DNA of 64,000 bases from Daphnia pulex. Taxonomy: Eukaryota; Arthropoda; Branchiopoda; Diplostraca; Daphniidae. Positions 1 through 10,167 of this stretch are shown here, one piece after another. The translations under genes and the position numbers were made by a program. The stretch lies in the NCBI RefSeq assembly GCF_021134715.1, contig NC_060020.1, forward strand, positions 1,860,001 through 1,924,000. The letters run 5' to 3'. The notes under the pieces are model-generated. The model saw only the letters and a list, made by a program, of their open reading frames with translations. It was not told the DNA's origin and did not search any database. The first letter of the stretch is position 1. Each line of letters begins with the position of its first letter.

Positions 1-3000
1 TTCAGATGAAATACCTGCATGCTTATAGCCTTTTTAAAAATTAAGTTACGTTCAAATTGAATGATGTATAGCTTGTATACTATATCTAGTGGCACTGCCA
101 AATTGAATTCGCCCATAGTCAATCACATAAGAAGCTTTAGTAGTACCAGCGTGTACTTAACACCACGGAAAAGAATTATTCGCGTGCAGTATACATCTAC
201 GGAATAGCGCAGCATTCAATATGGATAGACATGACACCCCGAGGCTAGCTGTTGGCGCTAATGTCATCAACTCACCGAAATTCGACTAGATATATACGAG
301 AGTTGTGTTGTTTGAACTCGACACGACTTGGTTTGATAATATGCAGCTCGTGCAGGATATAAGAAAAACGCGAAAAAACAAAAAATTGCACGCGGACTGG
401 CGCGCGCGCGTTTCTTTTCTCTTTTATTTCATTGTCCCGCATAAGCCCTCGGGAGTTTTCAATGAATAGTTTCTGCGGCGTTGTTGTTGGTGGTGGTGGT
501 GGCCCTGCACGATAGACAGATAGAGCCGACGCCCCGTGCCGACAACAGTCTGCTGGTGGTAGCCTATTACGTCTTCCGTCGTGCCATAGCAGACGCGTGG
601 CTCCCTAAATGACTTTTCTTCCCGCTGTATACATATCGTGCCGCTGTGTGCTGCTGTGCTGAGCTAAAAGCTCCAGCTCGCCTTGTCTGTCTTGATTGAG
701 ACCAAGGGAATTGCGGGGAGAAGAGAAAAGAGAATGCTAGAGACTATATGATGTTGCCACATCCTTCCTTCCCGCAGCTGCACAGAAGCTGCACGATACG
801 CTCGTCTATGGCAGGAGGAGGGGAACCTTTTCTTCTATTGTGGCAGTGGATGAAAAGCAAGCCCAGTTCTCCATATCTCTTTTAGTTCTCTCTTTTATCT
901 CTTGTTTCTTTAGATATTAATGTCTATATATAAGCCGATCTGGTTCGTCAACGGCACCCACACATCTCCCCCATCATCATCGGGCTGCTGGCTGCTGCCA
1001 TTACTTGGACAGTCTATAAGCTCAACAGTAAGAATTATTCAGTAGTTCACAGACAGAATGAGCGAGACGCGCATAAATGTTTAGATAAAATCGTCGCCAG
1101 ATGAGACTCTCTCGTCTCTATGAAGCTGAATTGATCGCCACTCGGGCGATTTATGCGCGTTTCTCTGACGTAAATTATAGAATCGTCGCGCATAAAAATG
1201 AGTATAACAACTGATGCCGAGGAAATAAAAAAGCGACGAAGGAAAGGGCCAATCGTGCAATCGGTGCAGAATTAATTTGGGCATCAGACGAAGTCTAAAT
1301 AAGATATGTGTTTAGACAGGAATGGATCAGCAGCGGCGGAAGCTGAAAACCTTGGCGCACACAGCTGCTGAGTCTTCAGTATTATTTCATAATTGCTGAC
1401 TCTACTAGAGATCCATCCACACATATATTTTCTTTTGTGCTGCCGTTATCTTTTTGTTCCCGAGCTAAAAATGTTAGAAGGATTGCGTCCATGTCGAATC
1501 GTGACAAGCCTACGTGAGTGCGCTCTTTCATCAATGTTGTTCACTTTTTTAAATCTCCCGCTCGTTTTATTTCTAAAAAAAAGGGGGGGGGAATTGAGGG
1601 AGGGAGCAGTGGCCAATGAATCGGTGATGAAAGGGAACGTTAGGTTGATCAAAGAGACTTTTGCCCAAAAACTGGCGTTCCTGGAAATAGCCTATACACA
1701 CACACATCTGTGCCAGTATGACGAAAATCGTAGATATATCCAGCGGGGATTATGTAACTCAAATTCAAATTCTGCGGTCGGCCCCACAAAAGACACAACG
1801 ATATGGTAAACTTGACGCTGAATCAGACAGTATAGTGAAAACGAATGCCAACTCTTCTTCTTTTATGTACACACAGCATCTATACAAAATGTAACCGTGG
1901 ATAGTTCTGCGTATTCCGTTCATTGAGGGTATCTAGTTCGGTCCTGGCTTACGTCATAGCGTCGAGAGCCGAATGCACAGTCCGAACAGATCGTCCTGGG
2001 ACCGTCCGAGCCATCCGTGGCGGGTTCTTGTCATGTGCAAAAATTGGTGAAACCGCTGATTATTCCCGGGACGCTGCTGGTGCAGTCGCTTGGTGATATT
2101 ATTTCCTTTCCACTAGCTAGACAGCTCCCTGCATTCGAACGTCATCAGCAGGGGGGATGTAATAGCTTCCATCCCAGCCATATACGCGATAATTCAAGTC
2201 AGAAACGGGAGGAATAGATTGAGACGGACCAAAAAGTACATCAGCTTTTTCTCCTGTCTTGTTCCATCTCGGAACCGAGTTTAATGGAGCGCGCTGCTCC
2301 CGTTTATACAGTCGATGTTTCTTTTTGATTCGCCGCTGGAATTATCTGCAGCAGCAGCATCAAAAGTAACTCTGCGCGACGACTCGTTTTCCCTTTTTAC
2401 CTTTTTTATTTTTCCACCCAACAAATCGACCAACACTTTCGGTAGTGGTGGCAATCCAATTGAACGGCAGAAAGACAGCGAAAAACGGGAAGAAGAGGAG
2501 CGTTCAAGAGAGAGAGAAAAAGCGGCGGTATAAAAGAGTATAAGGTCTTTTACGTGAGCGCCCAATCAGAATACAGAGTGACTGAGCGCGTATAGAGTGT
2601 TACTGTTTGATGGCAGAAAATGTCACGATAGCGTTTTCAGAGAGATTAAATCTTACTTACCCTCCCGCGTTCACTCTAAACCGGAAAAGTAAAAGTACAA
2701 GAAACAAACGCTGCACTGCAACGGTTTGCAAGTTAAGTTGTACAGTAGTGCGCCACTTTATATTTACGACGGCAAGCTCAAAAGTTCACGAGTCTTTTCT
2801 TTTTTTCTTTCCTTATTTCCAACTTGGTGCATGTGCTGTCCTTTCGCATTATCGCTGTAAAAGGCTACTCCCATTTCACGATTAGCTTCAATGATTAGAC
2901 GTCAAGCTCTCTCTCTCTCCTATCTCATTTGTTTTTCTTTTTTCTCCCTTTTTTTAACTTTTTAGCTTTATCGTCGTCTTCTTCCGTCCCTGGGCTCTGC

Positions 3001-4051
3001 TCTGTTGCTCCGGGCTAATAAATAGACGGGTTTCTGGCTGGAGCTCTTGCACACGTAACGAATGTATATCAAAGAGAAAAAAGAACTCAAAATAAAAATA
3101 AAAATAAAGAAGGGAGAGAGAAGCAGCTACGTGGTTAATCAGTCGCGTCACGAGAGCACGGATCGCTCGCTTTATTACAAGTGGTGGACGATCATCAAAA
3201 ACCGGAGGATTTCTTGGGAAGCAAGCGAAAAAATCCATTTTGTTTTTAAGGGGTGGTGTTGAATATAGTATGAGCCACGACCATGTTGGGATTTATTTTT
3301 TTATTTCTTGTGATAGAACGAAGAAGAAAAAAAAGATCAAGAAAATGGAACGAAAGAAAAAAGAGAGACGTACGTATAGCAACCCTTCGCTAGCAGCAGC
3401 AGCAGCCTGGACGTTTTTTTTTGGTTTTGTTGTTCCCGGGGTGGAGTGTTCGGGCAAAGATCTTTTTTCAACTATAGAGTCGCTCTCTCATCATCATCCC
3501 TTTCGTTTTTCTATATGCTCTTCTTCTCTTCGTGTTCTCTCGTCAGTTGCTCCTGATGGGGATTATTCATTTCTTCTTTCGTTGCTCTTTGGCTTTCTTC
3601 TTCTCCATCCGTCGAATTTCCTTCTCCTTCTCGGACATCAACAATTTCCGGGCAAATAGTCCTGCATACGTATATCCACGGTGGATGGATCGGCAACGGA
3701 AGAAAAGAAAATGTCGAAATTAATGAATGCGTTCATTCCATACCATTACAGAATTAACAATAATAATAGCGCAGCCAACCCATCCGGCACCGCACTATAC
3801 TGTACTACACATTCAAACTAATAGAATGGCATTGACGTCATAACGGCTTAATTGCGTTTGGATTATACAAGCGAAGGCGACGGTGAGACCTCCAGCAAGT
3901 AATAGCTGGCCACAACGTAATTAAACGGGCCGAAGCCAAATAGATGGATGGTTTATAGCGCATTCTCTATACGCTATTCTAAATGCTATATCGTCTTATA
4001 TATTGCTAAGAGATGGAGTGGCGTTTTGTCACTCTTCTAAAGTCTCACGCT
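1..4051. other. Gene-poor stretch, no supported coding gene
   Basis: I see no convincing coding exon here. Open frames on both strands are low complexity (Ser/Phe/Lys/Arg-rich) and overlap each other antisense, as expected from homopurine/homopyrimidine tracts. Visible elements are a (GGT)n tract near 489-502, an A-run followed by a G-run near 1575-1592, CT-rich tracts near 2910-2960, and a TATA-like core promoter at 2529. The stretch may hold untranslated exons or regulatory DNA of a gene beyond the left edge, but nothing seen proves this. Confidence 0.5.
2529..2536 (+). promoter_or_regulatory. Candidate TATA box (TATAAAAG)
   Basis: A consensus TATAAAAG lies at 2529-2536 after a GGCGG stretch. 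A CCAAT and a TCAGAA initiator-like sequence follow about 30-40 bases downstream. No coding exon can be linked to it, so the promoter assignment rests only on motif quality and spacing. Confidence 0.3.
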
Positions 4052-4279
4052 CTATGTCTCTAGTCCAAGACGGGCATTGTTTGGCTTAGACTGGACGTCC
4101 ATGTCCGGCGGCCTGTATAGCAGAGAATAAGTCTTGTCAAGATGTGGATTACCTAACAGGGCGACCGGAACCATCAGAGCCAGCAGGAAAATCAATTTGG
4201 ACGAAAGGAAGAAACTCGATTGGGCACTGTCGAGAGCGGCTTTGGCCGCCGCTTCCTCAGCTGTGGTGGGATCCGACAT
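4052..4279 (-). CDS. Candidate small single-pass membrane protein, unknown function
   Basis: A 75-residue open frame starts MSDPTTAEEAAAKAALDSAQ. The N-terminus is Ala/Glu-rich and probably helical. A hydrophobic segment follows at about residues 23-42 (FFLSSKLIFLLALMVPVALL), then a polar tail with KTYSLLYRPPDMD. This looks like a real small membrane protein: the start context is good, the composition differs from the low-complexity frames around it, and there is one clean transmembrane helix. Upstream on the same strand a TATA-like run lies near 4570-4582, about 300 bases away, leaving room for a 5' untranslated region. I do not recognise the family. It could also be the first coding exon of a longer gene, or a chance frame. 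Confidence 0.4.
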   Translation of the reverse strand: MSDPTTAEEAAAKAALDSAQSSFFLSSKLIFLLALMVPVALLGNPHLDKTYSLLYRPPDMDVQSKPNNARLGLET

Positions 4280-6016
4280 GATTGCGGCGAGCTGGTCCGA
4301 CCAAGAAATGAGGCGGACAGATATATGAGAAAGAAGAAAATAAAAATAAATAACGAGTTAAACAAACAAAACATAAAACAAGGGTGTTAAACCAAATAGC
4401 AAACAAACAAACAATCAAAAAATATCCATCACTTTTTGTGTGTGTGTCCGGCAGTAAAACCAATGCACAACTCTGAAAAATAACGAATAACAAAAAATAG
4501 TATGTGACCAGATCTCTTGTGCCTCTCGCTTGTTGCAGTGTGTGGCGCAGGCACGAAGCAAACTTGCTCTCACTATATAATATATTGATCGAGCGTCGCG
4601 TCAAAGTTGCAGCTCCTTGAGCAGCAGCCGAACGAGAGTGAACGAGAGAAAAAAGGCAATGCTGGTTTCAAAAAAGCTGGACACAATACGGTGAAGCAAC
4701 ACTTGTCGAGTTGGTTATCGTGGCAAAGAAATGGGGAAACCACATTCGATATACTATGCACACTATACAAACGAATACAATCAAAATGGAAAAACGTACC
4801 TACTGCGTGAGTTTGTGGGACGTGTCGATCTGCCGGGATAGCAAAATAAGACACTTGTTATTCTTTTCTCCTGTCGAGTGTTGTGTGTGTGTGTGGGGCC
4901 CGTCTCCTTCTCTCCTGGCACTGCGGCCGTCAGACTGTGTAGAACCGCAACTGTGCTAACCTAAACCCGTCGATTCCAAACGCTGCCACACACTCGGCAG
5001 AGAGAGAGAGAGACAAACAACCAACAAGGGAGTGAACACAACAACAAAAATGTCTGCCCTGTTGAGATAAGACTAAGTTTTCTCGGCTTTCCTCCCGTGT
5101 CACCGTTTCTGCCCTTGTGTATAGTATACGTTATACCCTATCTCGGCACGAAAGCTTCACTGCCGCCAGCTAACAGCTGAAATGTACCGTTAGGACAGAA
5201 CCTCTAGCTTCTCTCTCCCTTCTTCCAACCCACAAGAACTTGCTATATAACTATTTTCTTCTTCCCATTGCCTTTCTTTTCGGTTGTTCGCCCTTACTGG
5301 TTCTCCCTTCAGTTTATCAGAGAATCACTTGTTCTTATAAAACTTGATTTGTTTTCTCCCTCTCTCCGCTTGTTCGTCCCGGCGGCAGCTTATCGTCCGT
5401 TCCATTTCATCCCACCAACTCTCGTTCAAGTCCCGTAGCTCGGAAAAAATACTCGACCTATCACGAACGGCCACCTCACCAAACGCCACGTAGATCCCCC
5501 CTTATTTTTCTGCTGCGATCTGGTGGCTCCACGTTTCAATAAACAGCTGTGGGGACTAACACACAATAATCAAGTGCAACAGGGCTAAGTAAACACAAAA
5601 TACGACAGACCAAACTAGCCAATCAGAGCTTTGTAAATCAGCCACGTAATCCTTGTAGACTGCGACATTTCTTTAAAAGAAAGAAATAAATTCATCGGTT
5701 TAAGACGGGGCGAAGGCGTAATAATAATCGTATTTAATAATCTGGGCTTCCCTACGAGAACTTTTTCCTTCGTTTGTCGGCTAAATAATATTGAAAAGCA
5801 TCTACGGTGCTGCAAAGCGAGTAAACTTTACGTAGTTGTACTAAGATTTTTAATTGCTACTAAGAATTTAAATTGGGCTCATACCTTCTTTCGAAAATCG
5901 TCCACGCAAGGGAACCGGAGTAGATTAACCACCTGTTGGAAAGGGCAAATATGTTGCTAACAAGGAAATGGATCGTTTAATGGATTCATCGGTCTCGTCA
6001 TTACAGGCAGACGTCA
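4280..6016. other. Intergenic region with short GT and GA tracts
   Basis: No supported gene. It contains short (GT)n runs near 4438 and 4881, a GA run near 5001, and CT-rich, promoter-like sequence between about 5080 and 5420. The last 60 bases before 6017 resemble sequence at the ends of the two other LYAR-family copies (near 10020-10080 and 11590-11640), so they are probably shared 3' flank. Confidence 0.5.
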
Positions 6017-7797
6017 TCATCGTGAAATCATTTTGATTTTGTCATCAACAATCTGAAATTTTGAATTTTTAGACAGTTTCTTTTGGCACTTGGACCACAA
6101 GGCTTCAACAGATTCATTATCACTATTGCCGCCAGTTTGTTTTAAATATTCTGCGACAATCTTTTTCTGAAACTTCTTCAAGGGTAGCTCGTTGTCATTT
6201 TGGGCGCGCAAAATTTTCTTTCCAATCGTGCACCATTTCACTTTGATGGATTGTTCGGGAGGATTCAGTTTATCGTCAGCTTGATTAGTTGATCCTTTAA
6301 CCTGAGACTTGCTTTCTTCAGTTTGTTGCTTCCTTTTCTTCTTGCTTCTATTTTCATTTGGAATATCTCCTTGGGTTCCGTTATCTTCATCTTTGATCGC
6401 GTTAGTATTCAGAGCGTTGCTTTCCTTTCGCTCTTTTAAAGCCTTTGAAAACAAATTCCACAATTTCTCATCTTTTGCAAGATTTGTTGGATAAGAAGGA
6501 AGGCAGTTCAAAAAATTCTAAATAATTTTTTTATACACATTACTGTAATGAAACTTTCTTTATTCACTTATATAAACTCTTACCATAAATTTCTTCTGGT
6601 TAAGTTTATTCGGATCTTTTGGGAACTTTTCGGCGTTGCTTATTCGCTCAAGATTACTTGTCAGATCACTATCTGTGTTTTCCATAATGATGTTTTTCAA
6701 CAAAGCAGCCCAGGCTTCCTTTCTGCTAAATATTTTAGGGACCTTATTTGACTCAACTGATGTTCCACCATGATTTTTTTCTTGAATTTTTTTCAAGGCT
6801 TTTGAAACCATAGTCCAAAGTTGATCAGTTATTGTTGGGTTCATAGTGTAACCAGGCATGTTCATCAAAAAAGACTGAAAGAGAAATGAATCATAATTAT
6901 TTTTACTAAATATAAAAATTGCTCAACTATTTACCATGAAATATTTTCTATTTAATAAACCCCATTTTGTTTTCTGTGGAAAATTGCTAGCATTGCTTAC
7001 TCTCTGAAGGTTCTGTACTAATTCATCATTGTTTCCTGCTTCTGGTATCATACTTTGAATAATTTTCTGCCACTGTGCTTTTTCCATTTTTCTAATTTTT
7101 TCATTTCTGGATTTATTCAGCTTGATTTTTAACTTTTTTGCCTTTTCGTTTTCTTCAAATGTACCTTTTTCCTTTTTTTGTGGTTCCCTTACTTCTGTCT
7201 CAATTTTAATTTTCTTATTTCCACCAACTAACTTGTCATCACTTTTTCTTTTGTTTTCATTTCCAACTGCAACTACACTCTTGGTTACTTCAATGTGGTT
7301 CTTGTCATTCTTAGCTCTATTATTACGCTGTTCTTCCAAAGCTTTAGACACGAGTTCCCATGATTGTTCTATGTATACATACAAAAAAAAAACGTTAACT
7401 AGGTATTTATAAAAGTTTTAATTTAATGAAGCATACCATCGATCTTTGGGTTTACTTGATAACCACTGATGTTGTCCAAAAATGTCTGAAAATGTCAATA
7501 ATTTTGTTATATATGATTATTTCATCAAGTTAGCACAGTATACAAGTTGCATACCAAGAATTCAGATTTTTTCATTCTATTCCATTTAATGGGGATTTTT
7601 TCAGCTTGGCCAATTCTATGGAGTGAAGTCTTCAATTCCTCGTTACTATCTACAGATTTAACCGCATTTTCAACGATCGACGTCCATGCTCGCCTTTTAT
7701 TCAAATTAGGTTGGGCTAATTTTTTCTTAGTCAAAGTATTTTCCATTTCCTTTTTTATTAAAGGCGACTCACACTTATCAAAACTTAAAGAAACCAT
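6017..7797 (-). CDS. LYAR-like protein with three tandem core modules
   Basis: Five exons (7797-7555, 7485-7437, 7368-6935, 6874-6584, 6517-6017) close in one frame for 505 residues. The C-terminal block (VKWCTIGKKILRAQ to DKIKMIS, about residues 430-505) matches the conserved C-terminus of LYAR, a nucleolar cell-growth and ribosome-biogenesis regulator. The LYAR core unit (Trp-led helix, 'NDEL..L.RIS.A..P' and a Lys-Phe end, then 'FL...P.Y..NP..DQLW..VSKAL') occurs three times, at about residues 25-108, 195-270 and 295-370, separated by Lys-rich charged linkers. The LYAR N-terminal zinc fingers are absent. A splice acceptor at 7852 leaves an open frame upstream of the chosen ATG, so a 5' exon is possible. 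Nucleolar or nuclear location is inferred from Lys-rich clusters. It is a paralogue of the LYAR gene at 11640-12809. Confidence 0.75.
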
Positions 7798-8054
7798 CGT
7801 AGCTTGCTTGTGACCAAATAATTCACGTGGTTGTGTACTCTACAGAAATAACATAGCAGACTAACACATTAGCGTAGTTGCCGGAAAAATCTGAATTAAT
7901 CTAATGAAATGGAATTATTTTCTGAATCATTCAATTTTTTCTACATAATTTGATTAATTTCTACACCACGCATTTCTTTTGATTCTTATCATTTGTATTG
8001 CAAAGAGAATTTGCAATTCATCTCAGCCAGCACCTCACTGCTTTTATAAATACC

Positions 8055-8063
8055 ATTTTAGAA
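8055..8063. repeat. Left 9-base target site duplication
   Basis: ATTTTAGAA immediately precedes the left terminal inverted repeat and is repeated exactly at 9880-9888 after the right one. Confidence 0.85.
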
Positions 8064-8162
8064 GGGTGTCCCTAAACTATGGACTTGGACAGTCCATTTT
8101 GGACTACTAAACTATGGACTTCGATCGAAAACTATGGACTTCACCAGATGGCGCTGCCTGTC
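8064..8162 (+). repeat. Left terminal inverted repeat, 99 bases
   Basis: Identical, base for base by eye, to the reverse complement of 9781-9879. Homology stops after GCGCTGCCTGTC. Beyond it, additional CTATGGACTT units continue on this side to about 8240 in a different arrangement from the right side. Confidence 0.9.
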
Positions 8163-8360
8163 AAAGTCCATATTTTAGAACCTGAACGCTCCACCAATGA
8201 CCATACTAAACTATGGACTTTTCCTGAAAAGTATGGACTTTATCCAAATTCAACATAAAACATAAACTACGAATCGTTCTATCATTTTTTTGTTTTATAT
8301 ATTTAACGTCCGTTCAATAAACTGCAAGAAGCCACGAGCTTTCTAGAGCTGGCGGGACAC

Positions 8361-9001
8361 TTACTTTTTTAAAGCCAAAATTTGTTTGGTATCAAATGCC
8401 AAAACACTGCTTGGTAGAATTCCGTCGGCGGTAGGATATATTTTTGTAAAATATTCTATTATTTTGTTAATTTCTTCTAAAGTATTATTTTTTATTAATT
8501 CGCTGTCTTGCTTTATCCGATCTATAAAACGGTTTAAATACAAGATGTTTTTCCGAGTTAATTAAAGGCAAAATCTCTTATACATTTTTAAGCTTCTATT
8601 TGCGAATTTAACTAATATTCCTTCCTCCTATATGGCTATATCCACATTACTTTCACTAAGTTTACCCGGTTCTAAAGATAAAATTGAAAATTCGGGTTGT
8701 CCAAGTAAAGCACCAACTGCAAGAGAAGCATGAGCTACATATCTTTTGTGCTTAATTAATAGGTTTAAGCTTTCTATCAGATGATGAGCTATGCTTTTTA
8801 TATCTTCGATTCATACTTAAGATCTCATTTTTTTAAAATTGACTTTTGCTTTTATATAAAACAACGTATAGGGCAAGAGCAGTCTTTAGAGACATAAGCG
8901 GTTCTGCAGCACATTTAAAATTAATTCCCTCTTTTGAGAAATGTGTTCATACTGTGTACCTAAAAGATCAATAGCTCCATTATTAACAAAACCACTACCA
9001 T
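8361..9001 (-). pseudogene. Decayed transposon protein, unrecognised family
   Basis: On the minus strand several open blocks in changing frames look protein-derived: one near 9001-8886 (containing YGSGFVNNGAIDLLGTQYEH), one near 8815-8640 (KRYVAHASLAVGALLGQPEF), and one near 8543-8361 (MYLNRFIDRIKQDSELIKNN). Stops and frame changes separate them. I recognise no catalytic motif. The order suggests one original helical protein read leftwards, convergent with the plus-strand remnant. It may be the ruined second protein of the element. Confidence 0.5.
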
Positions 9002-9046
9002 ATCTTAAAAAAATAAAGGGATAAAAATAATGGGTATAATGGGTAA

Positions 9047-9442
9047 TGCGAAAGCCAAAAAGAAAGCGGAAGTTGCGGACTATATGCCATCGCATTTGCG
9101 ACAGCCTTGGCATTTTCATTTAATCCATCTGAATTGAGGTTTGATGGGTCACAAATGCGCTCCCATCTAATGAAATGCATTTCCGACGGCGCAATCATTC
9201 CTTTTCCAACCAAAGGACTCCGAACGCGTTCAAATTGGAGACCAAAGAAACAAATTTCCATTCCCCTCTTCTGTGTGTGTCGGATGCCCGACTTTGGATT
9301 TCATAAACTCCTTCCTAAAAAATTTCACGTTATGGTACAGTGCAACATTTGCAAATAAAATTTCCATCCGGAATGCGAGAACATACCCGAATCTGCCATC
9401 AAGTGCAAAAAAGTGCTCTGGTATTGCTCATCTTGCATTTAA
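9047..9442 (+). pseudogene. Remnant of Ulp1/C48-like cysteine peptidase fused to a PHD-like finger
   Basis: The plus-strand frame reads ESGSCGLYAIAFATALAFSF, the hallmark segment around the catalytic Cys of C48 (Ulp1-type) peptidase domains found in transposon proteins. A 'PSELRFDGSQMRSHLMKC' block follows, then a Cys/His series with PHD spacing: FCVC, VQCNICK, FHPEC and WYCSSC. One in-frame TAA at 9356-9358 interrupts the finger just after NICK, and about ten extra residues lie between its first two Cys pairs. The N-terminal half of the peptidase, including the His and Asp parts of the active site, is not recognisable upstream. The copy is therefore inactive. Confidence 0.7.
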
Positions 9443-9780
9443 ACGTTAAATGACTTTGTTTTATTTCTTTTCTCAAATGTCAATTCAAGAATAATAAAAC
9501 CTTTTTTGAAATGTTCAAAATGTACCTTGTAAATCGTGTATCAATACTCGCAATACACCATTCAGAATGAATTTGTGGTTTGCTTAAATTTAATTAAAAG
9601 ATATATTCATTGAACCGTTTAAAACTTAAGCGAAAATATTCGGATCTAAGCCAAGTTTATACATTTAAAGTCCATACTTTAGACGCCAAGTCCAGTGTTT
9701 CGGATATAACGCCATCTGATGGAGTCCATAGTTTCTGCAGGTTAAAGTCCATATTTTAGGTCCCTAAGTCCATAGTTTCG

Positions 9781-9879
9781 GACAGGCAGCGCCATCTGGT
9801 GAAGTCCATAGTTTTCGATCGAAGTCCATAGTTTAGTAGTCCAAAATGGACTGTCCAAGTCCATAGTTTAGGGACACCC
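9781..9879 (-). repeat. Right terminal inverted repeat, 99 bases
   Basis: Exact reverse complement of 8064-8162. Inward of it (about 9675-9780) lie further AAGTCCATA-type units and a second, diverged copy of the 'GCCATCTG-TGGAG/GTGAAG-TCCATAGTTT' block. Confidence 0.9.
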
Positions 9880-9888
9880 ATTTTAGAA
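9880..9888. repeat. Right 9-base target site duplication
   Basis: ATTTTAGAA, identical to 8055-8063. Confidence 0.85.
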
Positions 9889-10009
9889 TTGCCAATCAAC
9901 TGTATGTAAAATTCAACTATTTTGAGCAAGAAACCCCGTGAGTTTGCTAAGATATTCAGGTGGATAATCGCAAAAATCTATTGGAGTAATAAACAAAAAA
10001 CAAATACAA

Positions 10010-10140
10010 GTAAATTGGTCGTTTACTAGATAATCCGATCTCATCAGTACAGACGAGAGCATCGTGAGACGTGAGACAAGCATGATATTGTCATACCAAA
10101 TCATAAAAAAATTCCATTTCAGAGTTCGGACATTATTCAA
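10010..10140 (-). pseudogene. Relic of a LYAR C-terminal exon and 3' flank
   Basis: The minus-strand reading KWNFFMIWYDNIMLVSR aligns with the C-terminal PKFKIHKDKIKLVS of the LYAR gene. The following sequence near 10020-10080 (a 'cgtttact...gatctcatca..acag' pattern) resembles the flank just after the stop codons at 11640 and 6017. The stop of the short LYAR-like gene at 10168 lies before this relic, so the relic appears to be no longer translated. The alignment is short and by eye. Confidence 0.45.
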
Positions 10141-10167
10141 TCATTTCTTATGAAATTTTGTGTTGTA

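Larger units (their letters stand above)
8064..9879. mobile_element. DNA transposon, MULE-like, with 99-base TIRs (decayed, probably non-autonomous)
   Basis: A 1,816-base element begins GGGTGTCCCTAAACTATGGA and ends with the exact reverse complement. It is flanked by a perfect 9-base direct duplication. Its ends are built from repeats of a short AAACTATGGACTT-type unit in both orientations. Inside are two convergent decayed coding remnants, one on the minus strand (about 8361-9000) and one on the plus strand (about 9047-9442) encoding a C48-type peptidase end plus a PHD-like finger. A 9-base duplication with long TIRs fits the Mutator/MuDR superfamily. Minisatellite-like termini with a PHD finger recall the Rehavkus subgroup, which is inference from memory. 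No DDE transposase domain was recognised, so mobility would need factors in trans. It lies between two LYAR-like copies. Confidence 0.85.

Noticed and set aside
1393-1809. 138-codon plus-strand frame
   Set aside because: It crosses homopolymer runs, overlaps an antisense frame, and has no conserved motif or splice support.
2281-2565. Overlapping frames on both strands rich in Ser/Arg/Glu
   Set aside because: They derive from a purine-rich tract beside a TATA box and have no domain signal.
8064-8260. Repeated AAACTATGGACTT units considered as a CRISPR-like array
   Set aside because: Spacers are irregular and tiny, units occur in both orientations and form the ends of a transposon. The genome is eukaryotic.
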